Position numbers and translations under genes: made by a program. A stretch of DNA of 64,000 nt from Brevibacillus reuszeri (lineage in GTDB: Bacteria; Bacillota; Bacilli; Brevibacillales; Brevibacillaceae), in NCBI RefSeq assembly GCF_002897295.1, contig NZ_BEXF01000007.1, forward strand, positions 124,001 to 188,000, in the 5' to 3' direction. Of the stretch, positions 15,870 to 24,577 are shown piece by piece (within the stretch, counting starts at the first letter, position 1; the number at the start of each line of letters is the position of its first letter). The notes under the pieces were generated by a model, which made no database searches, had not been told where the DNA came from, and worked only from the letters and a program-made list of their open reading frames with translations.

Positions 15870-17111
15870 TTATCGTTTTCGCAGCACCCGTCCAAACACG
15901 ACCAGAATCGGTGCCAGCAATATCCCCGCCACCACCAAAGAGGCGCGTATGGACAATCGGTGTCCGATCCATCCCACAACAGGTCCGCCTGCCGTTTGAC
16001 CGAGCGCATTGGATTGGCTCATCATCGACAAGATCGTTGCACGAACATTGCTTTCAATATTCAAGTTGAGCCAAGTATCATAGAGCGGGCTGCTCAACGC
16101 CTCTATAACCCCAATCAAAAGAAGGCATACGAGCGCCCATTCAAAGCTGGGTGCCAAGGCAAAAGAGATGACTGCCGCAATCTTCAAGCCAGTCAGGACA
16201 AACATGCCGACAACGACAATGCGTTCATTGTTCACATCTAATCGCTTTTCTGCAATCCCCACAGCCACCAGACTGAGAAGGGCAGAAACCGCTGCGATGA
16301 TACCAAACCACATCGGCAACGATAATGTCCCTACCAACGGAAACCCGATTTCCGAAATCAGATGTGCTTCCCAGAGGCGGTCATACCCTTCCGAGGCCGC
16401 ACCCGTAAATAGAGTGACCAGCAATATAAGCAGAAGAATCGGTTGGCTGCGGATAACTCTCGCGCCTGACATCCAAGTAGAAGCCATTTCCCTGAAATGC
16501 GATGCTCCCTCTTCTCGCTTCTTGCGAGTAAAGGCGGTCTCTTTCATGAACAGGATCAAAAACACCCCGAGGAGCAAATACAAAATGCCTCCAGCCAAAT
16601 ACGGCAAGTTCGGCGCCCATGTCGATAATCCGACACTAAGTGCAATCCCCAGCAAGGTTGCCAGCAGGGAATAACGCTTCCCTTTCATGAAAATGGTGCC
16701 GATCTTCTCTTCGCCAACCTCATCTACAATCCACGCTGTATCCGCCCCACTGACAAACGTATCCCCCACGCCAAAAAAGACTTGGGCCATAAGCAACCAG
16801 ACCATCACAGGAATAAACGGAAGCATGCCTTCCAATGCCGGGATGACACCTTGCATGACAAACCCTGTACCAATCACGAACATCCCAATAATGACCGAGA
16901 GACGCCGACTGTAGGTATCAGCGACCACACCCGTTACTCCCTCAAACAAAAGAACAGACAGCTCCAGAACCATTCCGATCAGCAGCAGCTCAAACGGATT
17001 GAGTCCGAGCGCAGTAATGTAATAAATCGCATAAGTAGTAAACATCGTCGTATTCGCGAGCGATGTTGTAAAACGCTTGATCATATAAACCTTGGTTGCA
17101 TCTAAAAACAT
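15870..17111 (-). CDS. MFS transporter (putative drug exporter)
   Basis: A 413-residue major facilitator with 12 predicted helices. The segment GVVADTYSRRLSVIIGMF is the loop 2-3 signature of drug/H+ antiporters, and DTAWIVDEVGEEKIGT is a further cytoplasmic landmark. ATG 17111 is preferred because GGTGGAT lies about 11 nt upstream, whereas GTG 17126 sits inside that site. A 24-codon leader ORF with its own ribosome site precedes it by 86 nt, and part of that ORF can pair with sequence just upstream of this gene's ribosome site. This arrangement suggests drug-inducible translation. Substrate unknown. Confidence 0.85.
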   Translation of the reverse strand: MFLDATKVYMIKRFTTSLANTTMFTTYAIYYITALGLNPFELLLIGMVLELSVLLFEGVTGVVADTYSRRLSVIIGMFVIGTGFVMQGVIPALEGMLPFIPVMVWLLMAQVFFGVGDTFVSGADTAWIVDEVGEEKIGTIFMKGKRYSLLATLLGIALSVGLSTWAPNLPYLAGGILYLLLGVFLILFMKETAFTRKKREEGASHFREMASTWMSGARVIRSQPILLLILLVTLFTGAASEGYDRLWEAHLISEIGFPLVGTLSLPMWFGIIAAVSALLSLVAVGIAEKRLDVNNERIVVVGMFVLTGLKIAAVISFALAPSFEWALVCLLLIGVIEALSSPLYDTWLNLNIESNVRATILSMMSQSNALGQTAGGPVVGWIGHRLSIRASLVVAGILLAPILVVFGRVLRKR

Positions 17112-17197
17112 CGAGACAGTATCCACCTTTCAGGCAGAGGACACGCTCTCGTTTTCACATACGCAATCGATTCTACAGCCAAATCATAGTAGCGAAA

Positions 17198-17272
17198 CTA
17201 CGTACGTGCCACTCTACCGCTCATCATTTTTCCTACCTGTACTTGCGTGCTCTCAACAAATGTTTTTAACAT
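17198..17272 (-). CDS. Leader peptide upstream of the MFS exporter (24 aa)
   Basis: ATG 17272 lies 8 nt after GGAGGT, and TATAAT is at 17304-17309 on the same strand. The peptide is MLKTFVESTQ...SGRVART, hydrophilic and not part of any larger frame. Sequence inside the ORF (17245-17254, minus GAGAGCACGC) is complementary at 9 of 10 positions to 17137-17146 just ahead of the MFS ribosome site. A ribosome paused on the leader would therefore alter the fold. This is the layout of translation-attenuation leaders of resistance genes, but the regulatory role is inference. Confidence 0.55.
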   Translation of the reverse strand: MLKTFVESTQVQVGKMMSGRVART

Positions 17273-17430
17273 TTTCTTACACCTCCGAAAGTAATTAGTC
17301 CTTATTATAAACGATTCCCATGAAAAAGTCTGATCATTTTTTATCTTTGCCGAACTCAATTGAAGCAGTACTATTAGAAGGAAGAGTATCATCGCAGCTC
17401 ATTTTCACGATTGACAGAAAGGATACTACT

Positions 17431-18042
17431 ATGACCTACTCCATTCACCTCAGCAGAAAAAGTGAACAGAATACTAGCCAATGGTCGGGAGGCTCCACGA
17501 CACAGCTCGCTATTTACCCAGACGGAGCAGATTATAGCGATCGCCGCTTTGCGTGGAGAATCAGCTCGGCAAAGGTTGAAGTCGAAGAATCATTATTTAC
17601 TCCCCTGCCTGGCTTCTGGAGATTATTGATGATCATCGAGGGAGAGCTGTATATCGAGCATGAGGGTCATCACAGCGTGACCTTACAGCCATTTGAACAG
17701 GACAGCTTCAGTGGGGGATGGACGACCCGAAGCAAAGGAAAAGTAAGAGATTTCAATCTCATGCTCGCAGAGGGCTACAGCGGCGAACTGAAAGCCATCC
17801 ATGTCGCTCCAGGAATTCACCAGGAGCTGATCGGAGTCCGAGATAACGATGCTCGCCATGTAGACGAAGCATTTTACTGTGTAGATGGCTCGCTCACCGT
17901 GCTAATCGATGAGGGTACGATAATCTTACAGGAAGGTGATTTTATGCTCATCAGCAGGATGAGCTCAGCAAAAAAGATTACGATTTCCAACCAGACACAA
18001 GAAAAAGCGACTCTCATCAAAACATCCATTCTGTATGGCTAA
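17431..18042 (+). CDS. HutD/Ves family cupin-like protein
   Basis: A 203-residue protein from ATG 17431, placed by AAAGG nine bases ahead; the frame is open upstream to 17320 but without a ribosome site. The N-terminus SGGSTTQLAIYPDGADYSDRRFAWRISSAKVE and PFTPLPGFWRLLMIIEGE-type segments fit HutD/Ves (Pfam HutD), a bicupin linked to histidine utilisation or cold response in other bacteria. No hut genes are adjacent, so the local role is open. It is monocistronic, with a terminator directly after. Confidence 0.8.
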   Translation: MTYSIHLSRKSEQNTSQWSGGSTTQLAIYPDGADYSDRRFAWRISSAKVEVEESLFTPLPGFWRLLMIIEGELYIEHEGHHSVTLQPFEQDSFSGGWTTRSKGKVRDFNLMLAEGYSGELKAIHVAPGIHQELIGVRDNDARHVDEAFYCVDGSLTVLIDEGTIILQEGDFMLISRMSSAKKITISNQTQEKATLIKTSILYG

Positions 18043-18046
18043 AAGC

Positions 18047-18083
18047 AAAAAGCCGCGTAGACTCTACCTCTACACGGCTTTCT
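18047..18083. terminator. Bidirectional terminator between the hutD-like gene and ycnI
   Basis: AAAGCCG-CGTAGA pairs with TCTAC-ACGGCTTT around a short loop; flanking A- and T-runs serve both convergent genes. Confidence 0.82.
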
Positions 18084-18093
18084 TTTGTTTCGA

Positions 18094-18720
18094 CTACGCT
18101 TTTTTTCTAAACAGACCTACGATGGAAATGAGCAGTGCCAAGCCAGACAGAACCAATGGCAGAGTGTTGCTTGATCCCGTGCTACTTGCAGTCTCTTGGG
18201 CTGGTGCAGCTGCTGGTGTTTGTGCCTCACCATGCTCATGTCCTGCTTCCCCAACCCCTGCTTTCACGGTCGTAACAGATGCTGGCGTTTTGGAATCCTT
18301 GTCACCTGTCCACTCTACTACTTCACCGTCTGCATAGGTTTGGTATGCTTTCCAGGCGAGACTCCCCTCTTCTTTTGGATTCGCACCTACGAAAGCGAAT
18401 TCCATAAACTCATGTGCCTTGATTCCACCATCTGTCGCAGTCCATACTAAGGCAGTATTGCGTCCATCTTTATCTTTTTCGAATTCATAGCTCCAGCCCG
18501 GGATTGGTTGTACGGTGCTTACCTTCACACCAGCAGGGAACTCGAGCTTTACCTTCGTTGTGTTTACATCTTTTTCAACTGGAACCCGTACTGTATATTT
18601 TTCATATGCACCAGTCGCGGTCTCTTTTGGGTATACATTCACGTGCGCTTGTGCAGCCGTCGCCAAGGTCAAAACCGCTCCAGCTACCAATACGCTGCTC
18701 ATCCATTTAGTCCATTTCAT
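18094..18720 (-). CDS. ycnI: Copper-binding YcnI-like protein (DUF1775)
   Basis: A 208-residue secreted protein anchored at its C-terminus. ATG 18720 lies 8 nt after AGGAGG. A signal peptide of about 25 residues ends at AAQA, leaving His as the first mature residue (HVNVYPKE), which with the conserved Trp (PGWSYEF) forms the copper site known for YcnI. Then come a DUF1775 beta-sandwich, a His/Glu-rich linker (GHEHGE), and a C-terminal helix followed by RKKA. It starts 12 nt after the stop of ycnJ, so both are co-transcribed for copper handling. Confidence 0.9.
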   Translation of the reverse strand: MKWTKWMSSVLVAGAVLTLATAAQAHVNVYPKETATGAYEKYTVRVPVEKDVNTTKVKLEFPAGVKVSTVQPIPGWSYEFEKDKDGRNTALVWTATDGGIKAHEFMEFAFVGANPKEEGSLAWKAYQTYADGEVVEWTGDKDSKTPASVTTVKAGVGEAGHEHGEAQTPAAAPAQETASSTGSSNTLPLVLSGLALLISIVGLFRKKA

Positions 18721-18732
18721 CGTCAAGCCCTC

Positions 18733-20013
18733 CTAGTATAAATCCGTTTGAATAGTTGCCTGTGTGCTTGTAGTAGCAGTCGGATAGTTGGTCTGGCTCA
18801 TCCACAGCCCTGCCAAGATCGCGACGATGCCCAAAATAATTTCCCAGCGCAAAAGAACTTGCTGCAAGGTATTTTCCTTGCGCCAGCGCTTTGTTTGCCG
18901 ATAAGCCAAGCCAAGCATTACAATGATACAAATTACTTTTCCGTACAGCAGATAGCTCCATGTAAGCGAGCTTTGAAAAACACTAGCCAGATCGGTCTGG
19001 ACCAGGAGCATCAAAACGCCAGTAACGACAGCCAGCAACGCTGCCATGGCAACCGTCCGTAAAAAGAATGCTTTAAACTCTTTCCTATCGCGTTCTGCCT
19101 GTTTTCCCGCTAGCAGTAAATAAACAAGAGCTCCCAGCCACAACGAAACAGTCAGGACGTGCAGTAGCCGCAAAACGATCGATAGCCAAACAGGAGCGAT
19201 CCCCCAGGCATGACCTCCAAAGGCTTGTGCACTGACCAGCAGCACCCAGATTCCCACATACCAACCGCTAACCATGTTAGGAATCGAGAGCAGGAGCATA
19301 AGCACAAAAGAGATGATCAGCATGATTGCAAATGGCGACTGTGCAAGCAGCTTTCCGTCCAGCTGCCACAAAGCCTGGGTCAAAGAAACAGAAGTCAGCG
19401 ATTCATCGTATAAGAACCAAAGAAAGATGAGACCAACCAGTCCGAGAACCCAACCAATCTGTCTTCCGATCCCAAGCAGCTGTGCCATCGAAGGCAATCC
19501 ATAACGCTGCGCCCACCAAGCAACCACGTACAGCCCGCCGCCAAGCAAAATAATGCCCTGGGCCAAATAGCGGTATACAATCAGGTAGCTGCTATCTGTT
19601 TTCTTTGCCGTAGAAGGCTCAGCCACAACCGCGCTCTTCTGTCCAATCGAAAAGGACAAGCGCTCTTCGACAGGATGTCCATCCTCCGATACGACCGATA
19701 CAATTGCCGTATAGGTTCCTTCGGCCAATTCAGGTAACGGTACGTTCACTTGTGAAGCATCGCCAGGCTGCAAGGTCGGACGCTCCAAGCTGATTTCTTT
19801 TCCATTCCAATCGTACAATTTCATGGAGACCAAATCCGGCTCCAACGTTTCGGTAAATCGCATGGACAGCTGTCCTGGATTTGTTTGTAGTACCTCTCCG
19901 TCTTTTGGCGTGCTGCTCATTAATCCTGCATGGGCTTGAACTGCGGAATTCCCTGTTGCAAGCACCAGGAAAAAGGCTAGCCAAAGTAAGGTCAGGTATC
20001 GTTTCCACCGCAT
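18733..20013 (-). CDS. ycnJ: Copper transport protein YcnJ-like (CopC-CopD fusion)
   Basis: A 426-residue fusion. A signal peptide is followed by a CopC-like domain (mature start HAGLMSSTPKDGEVL; conserved EDGHPVEE near residue 120), then a CopD-like membrane domain with about eight helices. In B. subtilis YcnJ is a copper importer induced under copper starvation. ATG 20013 (GGGTGG nine bases ahead) is preferred over GTG 20019. The gene precedes ycnI in a two-gene operon. I do not see a ycnK regulator nearby, unlike B. subtilis. Confidence 0.9.
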   Translation of the reverse strand: MRWKRYLTLLWLAFFLVLATGNSAVQAHAGLMSSTPKDGEVLQTNPGQLSMRFTETLEPDLVSMKLYDWNGKEISLERPTLQPGDASQVNVPLPELAEGTYTAIVSVVSEDGHPVEERLSFSIGQKSAVVAEPSTAKKTDSSYLIVYRYLAQGIILLGGGLYVVAWWAQRYGLPSMAQLLGIGRQIGWVLGLVGLIFLWFLYDESLTSVSLTQALWQLDGKLLAQSPFAIMLIISFVLMLLLSIPNMVSGWYVGIWVLLVSAQAFGGHAWGIAPVWLSIVLRLLHVLTVSLWLGALVYLLLAGKQAERDRKEFKAFFLRTVAMAALLAVVTGVLMLLVQTDLASVFQSSLTWSYLLYGKVICIIVMLGLAYRQTKRWRKENTLQQVLLRWEIILGIVAILAGLWMSQTNYPTATTSTQATIQTDLY

Positions 20014-20140
20014 AACCACTCACCCACCCCCATCGCCTTTTCGTCCTTAATCCTATCATTAGTGATTCCGAATCCATATGGCTCACTTGGGCTAATTGCT
20101 GTGACGATTTATTGAAAGGGCCTGGCTAAAAATGGGAATG

Positions 20141-20178
20141 AAAAAAGCACCTTTCAGACATGTTGCCCGAAAAGTGCC
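20141..20178 (-). terminator. Terminator downstream of ymaF
   Basis: On the minus strand GCACTTTTC pairs with GAAAGGTGC (one wobble) and is followed by six T. Confidence 0.7.
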
Positions 20179-20186
20179 TCGTGTTA

Positions 20187-20495
20187 TTACGGTCTGCTAT
20201 CCCGAATGACTCGGTTGGTGGTGGTTGTACCTTTTACCCTGTGACGATGTCCCTCAGTGATTTCAGTCAGCTTATCGAAGTTGTGAAAATGATTTGGCCC
20301 TCCACCAAAAGGTCCACTCCCATTAATAGACAAGCCCGTTCTGCCAAAATAGACATGTCTGTGACCATCTGCAGTCGTTGTAATGGCGCGGAACAGATGA
20401 AAATGGGAGCGTGCACTTGGCACTCGAACAACTACGTCTGTCACGTTGCTGATCAAATGCCGATGTCCACGAACGAGAGACGTAACTCCCTCCAT
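20187..20495 (-). CDS. ymaF: YmaF family His-rich protein
   Basis: About 102 residues with repeated His pairs typical of YmaF (GHRHLIS, SHFHLFRAITT, DGHRHVYFG, NHFHNF, EGHRHRVKG) and a beta-rich character. Function is unknown in the literature I recall; the His pattern hints at metal binding. The ATG at 20495 has only AAGG ahead. A much stronger site (AAAGGAGGGG at 20569-20579) lies upstream in the same open frame. The codons at proper distance from it are ACG and ATC, not ATG, GTG or TTG, so the true start is uncertain. Confidence 0.78.
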   Translation of the reverse strand: MEGVTSLVRGHRHLISNVTDVVVRVPSARSHFHLFRAITTTADGHRHVYFGRTGLSINGSGPFGGGPNHFHNFDKLTEITEGHRHRVKGTTTTNRVIRDSRP

Positions 20496-20651
20496 TCGAT
20501 GCCTTATGCGATTGACGAATTGCTGGGTTGCCTGCTGCTTTTTCTTCTTCTTTTTTGCGATCGTAATTCCCCTCCTTTTCTCTGAAGTTATCCTATTTTT
20601 ATGAACAAGCTGTATGATTGGAAACGGCGCTTGTTATATTCATCTAGATAC

Positions 20652-20684
20652 AAAAAAACCGAGACTGGTATCTCCAGCCTCGGC
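20652..20684 (-). terminator. Terminator of the potABCD operon
   Basis: CCGAG-CTGG pairs with CCAG-CTCGG around a 5-nt loop, with seven T on the minus strand, 8 nt after potD. Confidence 0.88.
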
Positions 20685-20691
20685 TCGTATG

Positions 20692-21744
20692 TTATCGGCC
20701 ACTCTTCATTTCTGTCCAGTAGCGATCGTATTCTTGCAAAGTATCTCCCACGTCTACCAGCCACTCCGCACGAGCAATATCAGCTTTGTCGAGGAAGATC
20801 ATTTTGTTGGCGCGGTATTCTTCGCTGTGCAGCGGGTACGCTTTCTCGTTCGGATTACTGTAGCCAATCGATTCGTAGTTTTTCACGCTGACTTCAGGGT
20901 CCATCAAATAGTTGATGAACTTCTCAGCCAATTCCTTGTGCTTGGCACCTTTTGGAATTGCCATTGTGTCAGCCCAGATTGTAGCGCCTTCTTTTGGAAT
21001 GATGTATTCTACATCAGGATTTTGTGCTTGGATAAAAGCTGCATCCCCGGACCACACTGTACCAATCCATGCCTCTTCAGCAATCATTTTTTGCTTGATG
21101 TTATCCGTATCAAATGCAACTACACCAGGAACGAGCTTTTTCAAGTCAGCAAACGATTTTTCCAGCTCTTCTTTGTTCGTGGAGCTGTTGGAGAAGCCGT
21201 TTTTGATCAGGGACATGCCCATCACTTCACGCGGATCGTTCAGCATGATAACACGGCCTTTGTACGCTTCGTTCCACAGATCGTTCCAGCTCGTCGGCTG
21301 TTCTTTTACAAACTTTTTATTGTACGCGATCCCTGTAATTCCCCATGTATATACAACAGAGTGCTTGTTATCAGGGTCGAATGGAGGTGTCTGGAACGTG
21401 GACACGATGTTTTTCATGTTTGGAATATTTTCTTTGTTCAAGTCTTCCAAAAGTCCCAGCTGAATCATTGTTGCTACCATGTAATCGGACGGCTGGATCA
21501 AATCATAGCCAGATGCGCCTGCCTGGATTTTTGCAAGCATTTCTTCATTGCTGCCATACACGTCGTAGTTGACCTTGACATTGTACTTTTGCTCAAAGTC
21601 TTTCACTACATCCGGGTCAAAGTTATCTGCCCAGCTGTAAATATTGAGCACCTGTGCTTCCTGCTCTGAAGAAGAGCAGCCAACTACGGTAAATGCGAGT
21701 ACGGCGGACAATGCGCCGATCATCAAGGACTTCATACGTTTCAT
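20692..21744 (-). CDS. potD: Spermidine/putrescine-binding lipoprotein PotD
   Basis: A 350-residue substrate-binding protein. A lipoprotein signal ends at VVGC23. Family landmarks are LNIYSWADNFDPDVVKDFE near residue 33, YDLIQPSDYMVATM around 80, and VVYTWGITGIAYNK-type ligand-cleft segments with the acidic and Trp residues that contact polyamine. It is the last gene of potA-potB-potC-potD on the minus strand, the standard Bacillus order. Whether spermidine or putrescine is preferred cannot be read with confidence. Confidence 0.93.
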   Translation of the reverse strand: MKRMKSLMIGALSAVLAFTVVGCSSSEQEAQVLNIYSWADNFDPDVVKDFEQKYNVKVNYDVYGSNEEMLAKIQAGASGYDLIQPSDYMVATMIQLGLLEDLNKENIPNMKNIVSTFQTPPFDPDNKHSVVYTWGITGIAYNKKFVKEQPTSWNDLWNEAYKGRVIMLNDPREVMGMSLIKNGFSNSSTNKEELEKSFADLKKLVPGVVAFDTDNIKQKMIAEEAWIGTVWSGDAAFIQAQNPDVEYIIPKEGATIWADTMAIPKGAKHKELAEKFINYLMDPEVSVKNYESIGYSNPNEKAYPLHSEEYRANKMIFLDKADIARAEWLVDVGDTLQEYDRYWTEMKSGR

Positions 21745-21765
21745 CTTTCTCTCTCAACCTCCAAC

Positions 21766-22557
21766 TCAATAAGTTATCGTTTTGGAATCCTTACGGCGGA
21801 AAAGCTCAGCGACAATAACCAAAAGCACTGTACTTACGATCAGCAAAGTCGAAAGTGCGTTAACTTCAGGTGAAACACCGCGCTTGACCAAGCCGTAAAT
21901 ATATAGCGGCAAGGTGGTCGAATTGGGACCAGCCACAAAAAACGAAATAATAAAATCATCAAGCGATAGTGTAAAGGACATCAGAAAGCCTGCGACAATG
22001 CCAGGCATGATCAGCGGCAAAGTCACATAGCGCAGCGTTTCCCACGGAGTCGCTCCGAGGTCCTGTGCTGCTTCCTCCAGCTCTTTGCCCATATCAGCCA
22101 GTCTGCCTGAGATAATGACCATCACGTACGGCATACTAAACGTGACGTGCGCCATAATCAGCGTCGCTTTGCCCAGCTCCATATGAATCTGGCTAAACAA
22201 AACCAAGAGAGCAAGTCCCATCATGATTTCCGGAATCACAATCGGCAAATAGATGAGCCCGTTGACAATATTGCGCCACTTCAGCGAGTAATGCTTGATC
22301 GCGAGTGACGCTGCTGTTCCGAGCACGGTTGCCAGTAAACTGCTGATAACCCCGATCGTCAGACTATTTGCTAGCGCCTGCATGACTTGTCTGTTATCAA
22401 ATAGCGATATGTACCACTTCCAGGTAAAGCCGCTCCATACCGCATTGATTCGGGAATCGTTAAACGAGTAGAGCACCAAAATGGCAATCGGCAAATATAA
22501 AAAGACAAGCATCAGCCAGGAGTAGCCAGAAAGTACGTGTCGACGCCGTGTGTTCAT
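21766..22557 (-). CDS. potC: Spermidine/putrescine ABC transporter permease PotC
   Basis: A 263-residue membrane subunit with six helices and the permease coupling motif EEAAQDLGATPWETLRYVTLPLIMPGI at about residues 160-185, which docks onto the ATPase. Length and position after potB identify it as PotC. Its ATG overlaps the potB TGA (ATGA), so translation is coupled; potD follows after 21 nt. Confidence 0.93.
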   Translation of the reverse strand: MNTRRRHVLSGYSWLMLVFLYLPIAILVLYSFNDSRINAVWSGFTWKWYISLFDNRQVMQALANSLTIGVISSLLATVLGTAASLAIKHYSLKWRNIVNGLIYLPIVIPEIMMGLALLVLFSQIHMELGKATLIMAHVTFSMPYVMVIISGRLADMGKELEEAAQDLGATPWETLRYVTLPLIMPGIVAGFLMSFTLSLDDFIISFFVAGPNSTTLPLYIYGLVKRGVSPEVNALSTLLIVSTVLLVIVAELFRRKDSKTITY

Positions 22558-23408
22558 ACTGCCCCCTCCTTTGATTCACTCGCTTTGGTCGCGCGGAAAT
22601 AGAGGAGAATCAACAGCATGGACAACAGCATCAAAACGATGGACAATGCCGAACCGAACGGCCAATCACGCGCCGATAAAAACTGGTTCTGAATGACGTT
22701 TCCAATCAAAGCTGACTTCGCTCCACCCATCACATCCGGAACGACGAACATTCCGATGGAGGATACAAACACGAGGATGGACCCGGTCACGACCCCCGTT
22801 TTGGTCATTGGCAGTGTCACGTGCCAAAATGCTTTCCAAGGCGTCGCTCCCAAATCGTACGCTGCTTCCAGCTTGCGACGATCCATTTGCTCCAGAGAAA
22901 CATAGATCGGCAGAACCATAAATGGTACGAGTGTATAGACCATTCCCAGCAGCACTGAGCCAGAATTGTACAGCAAAGGCAGTGGTTCCGAAATAATGCC
23001 CATCGATTGCAGCATCGTGTTCACGACACCTTGGGAGCGCAAAATAATGACCCAGGCATAAGAGCGAACAAGGAAGTTGATCCAAAACGGAATCATCACG
23101 AGCAATAGCCAAATCTTTTGCTTCGATTGCTCTAGCCGCGAAATGTAGTAGGCCAATGGATAGCCGCTCAGAATGGACAAAAGGGTCGTCAGGATAGCGA
23201 CTACCAGCGTGTCCCAAAAAATTTGCCCGTACAGCGGGTCCCAGATGCGAATATAGTTGTTCAAGGTGAATTCATAGACAACTTGCCCGTATGTTCCTCT
23301 TTTTAAGAACGACAGGGCCGCGATCAAAAGCATGGGCAAGACGAAGAGCGCACCCATCCATACAATGGCCGGAAGCGCGAGAAGTTTCACAGGTTTCTTG
23401 TTTAACAA
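22554..23408 (-). CDS. potB: Spermidine/putrescine ABC transporter permease PotB
   Basis: A 284-residue six-helix permease with the EAA loop LEAAYDLGATPWKAFWHVTLPMTKTG. The start is set at TTG 23408: GAGGTGA lies 7 nt upstream, and the start overlaps the last codons of potA by 7 nt, whereas the ATG at 23438 is buried further inside potA without a ribosome site. It pairs with PotC to form the translocation pore. Confidence 0.9.
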   Translation of the reverse strand: MLNKKPVKLLALPAIVWMGALFVLPMLLIAALSFLKRGTYGQVVYEFTLNNYIRIWDPLYGQIFWDTLVVAILTTLLSILSGYPLAYYISRLEQSKQKIWLLLVMIPFWINFLVRSYAWVIILRSQGVVNTMLQSMGIISEPLPLLYNSGSVLLGMVYTLVPFMVLPIYVSLEQMDRRKLEAAYDLGATPWKAFWHVTLPMTKTGVVTGSILVFVSSIGMFVVPDVMGGAKSALIGNVIQNQFLSARDWPFGSALSIVLMLLSMLLILLYFRATKASESKEGAV

Positions 23409-24388
23409 GGAAGAATCACCTCGTCCGTCTGTGCCCATCCAATGGCCACGTGATTATCCACCTGCCAGTCGAGACCGTCACCCGCATATTGATGCGCCAT
23501 GACTGTCATATCAGTACCGTCAATCCGGATGTACAGCTTGCGCAGATTACCGAGGAACACTACATCCGTGATACGGCCTGTTTTCTTGTGCTTGTCCGTC
23601 TGTTCATCTGTTCGATACAGCTTGATCTTTTCCGGGCGAACGGCAGTGACTTTTCCACCATCTCTAAATATGTTGTTTTCGCCAATAAACGTAGCCACAA
23701 ACAACGTCTGTGGGGTGTTGTAAATCTCGGCAGGAGAAGCAATCTGTTCAATCCGTCCTTTGTTCATGACCGCGATCCGATCTGACATCGCCATCGCTTC
23801 TTCCTGGTCATGTGTTACGTATATAAACGTGATGCCCAGATTTTTTTGCAGGTTCTTGAGTTCTAGCTGCAAGCTTTTCCGCAGCTGATAATCCAATGCT
23901 CCCAATGGCTCGTCCAAAAGCAATACCCGCGGGTTGTTGATGATTGCACGCGCAATCGCCACCCGTTGCTGTTGTCCTCCAGAGAGCTGCTTCGGTGTTC
24001 GGCTGCGAAGCTCCGTCAATTGAACGTATTGCAGCACTTCTTCCAACCGTTTCTTCTGCTCGGCTGTACTCACCTTTTTCATTTTCAATCCAAATAAAAT
24101 GTTTTGCTCCACCGTCATATGTGGAAACAAAGCGTATTGCTGGAACACCATGTTCATATCCCGCTGATACGGCGGTATGTGGCTCAGAGGCTTTTCGTCT
24201 AGGTATATTTCCCCAGAGGTTTGCTCTTCAAATCCAGCAATCATTCTGAGCAGCGTTGTTTTACCGCAGCCACTAGGTCCAAGCAACGTCAAAAACTCCC
24301 CTTCTTCAATAGATAGAGAAAGAGGGGGGACGACGACATTGCCGGCGAATTGCTTTTCAATTGTATCCAAATGAATAATCGTTTTCAT
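23402..24388 (-). CDS. potA: Spermidine/putrescine ABC transporter ATPase PotA
   Basis: A 328-residue ATPase. Walker A is GPSGCGKTT, the Q-loop lies in [17 protein letters not shown], the signature is LSGGQQQR, Walker B is [12 protein letters not shown], and the switch His is in [15 protein letters not shown]-like regulatory domain follows from about residue 235. It is the first gene of the operon, behind a sigma-A promoter overlapped by a palindrome at 24420-24439. Confidence 0.94.
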   Translation of the reverse strand: MKTIIHLDTIEKQFAGNVVVPPLSLSIEEGEFLTLLGPSGCGKTTLLRMIAGFEEQTSGEIYLDEKPLSHIPPYQRDMNMVFQQYALFPHMTVEQNILFGLKMKKVSTAEQKKRLEEVLQYVQLTELRSRTPKQLSGGQQQRVAIARAIINNPRVLLLDEPLGALDYQLRKSLQLELKNLQKNLGITFIYVTHDQEEAMAMSDRIAVMNKGRIEQIASPAEIYNTPQTLFVATFIGENNIFRDGGKVTAVRPEKIKLYRTDEQTDKHKKTGRITDVVFLGNLRKLYIRIDGTDMTVMAHQYAGDGLDWQVDNHVAIGWAQTDEVILPC

Positions 24389-24419
24389 TGCGTCATCTCA
24401 CCAGTATGTCATTATACTC

Positions 24420-24463
24420 ATAGTAATCTAGGTTACTATATCGTGTATGATTCATTTTGTAAA
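24420..24463 (-). promoter_or_regulatory. pot operon promoter and overlapping palindromic operator
   Basis: On the minus strand TTTACA (24458-24463), 17 nt, then TATAGT (24435-24440) make a good sigma-A promoter. A near-perfect 20-bp palindrome, ATAGTAA-N6-TTACTAT (24420-24439), covers the -10 and start site, the expected place for a repressor. Which regulator binds is unknown; no regulator gene is adjacent. Confidence 0.65.
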
Positions 24464-24520
24464 CAGTTTCAGACCCTCTCGATTCAATTTTTTGTCGGAT
24501 TTTCTGTAAGTGATCCTATG

Positions 24521-24558
24521 AAAAAAAGAAAGAGGCGGATGTATATCCATCCACCTCA
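24521..24558 (-). terminator. Terminator of the EamA transporter gene
   Basis: On the minus strand GAGGTGGATG pairs with CATCCGCCTC around a 6-nt loop, followed by TTTCTTTTTTT. Confidence 0.78.
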
Positions 24559-24577
24559 TTGCCTGTTCGTTTCTGTT

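Noticed and set aside
20614-21669. 351-codon plus-strand ORF antisense to potD
   Set aside because: It mirrors potD almost end to end, lacks a ribosome site, and its product (many Cys, Phe, His) resembles no family; potD is certain.
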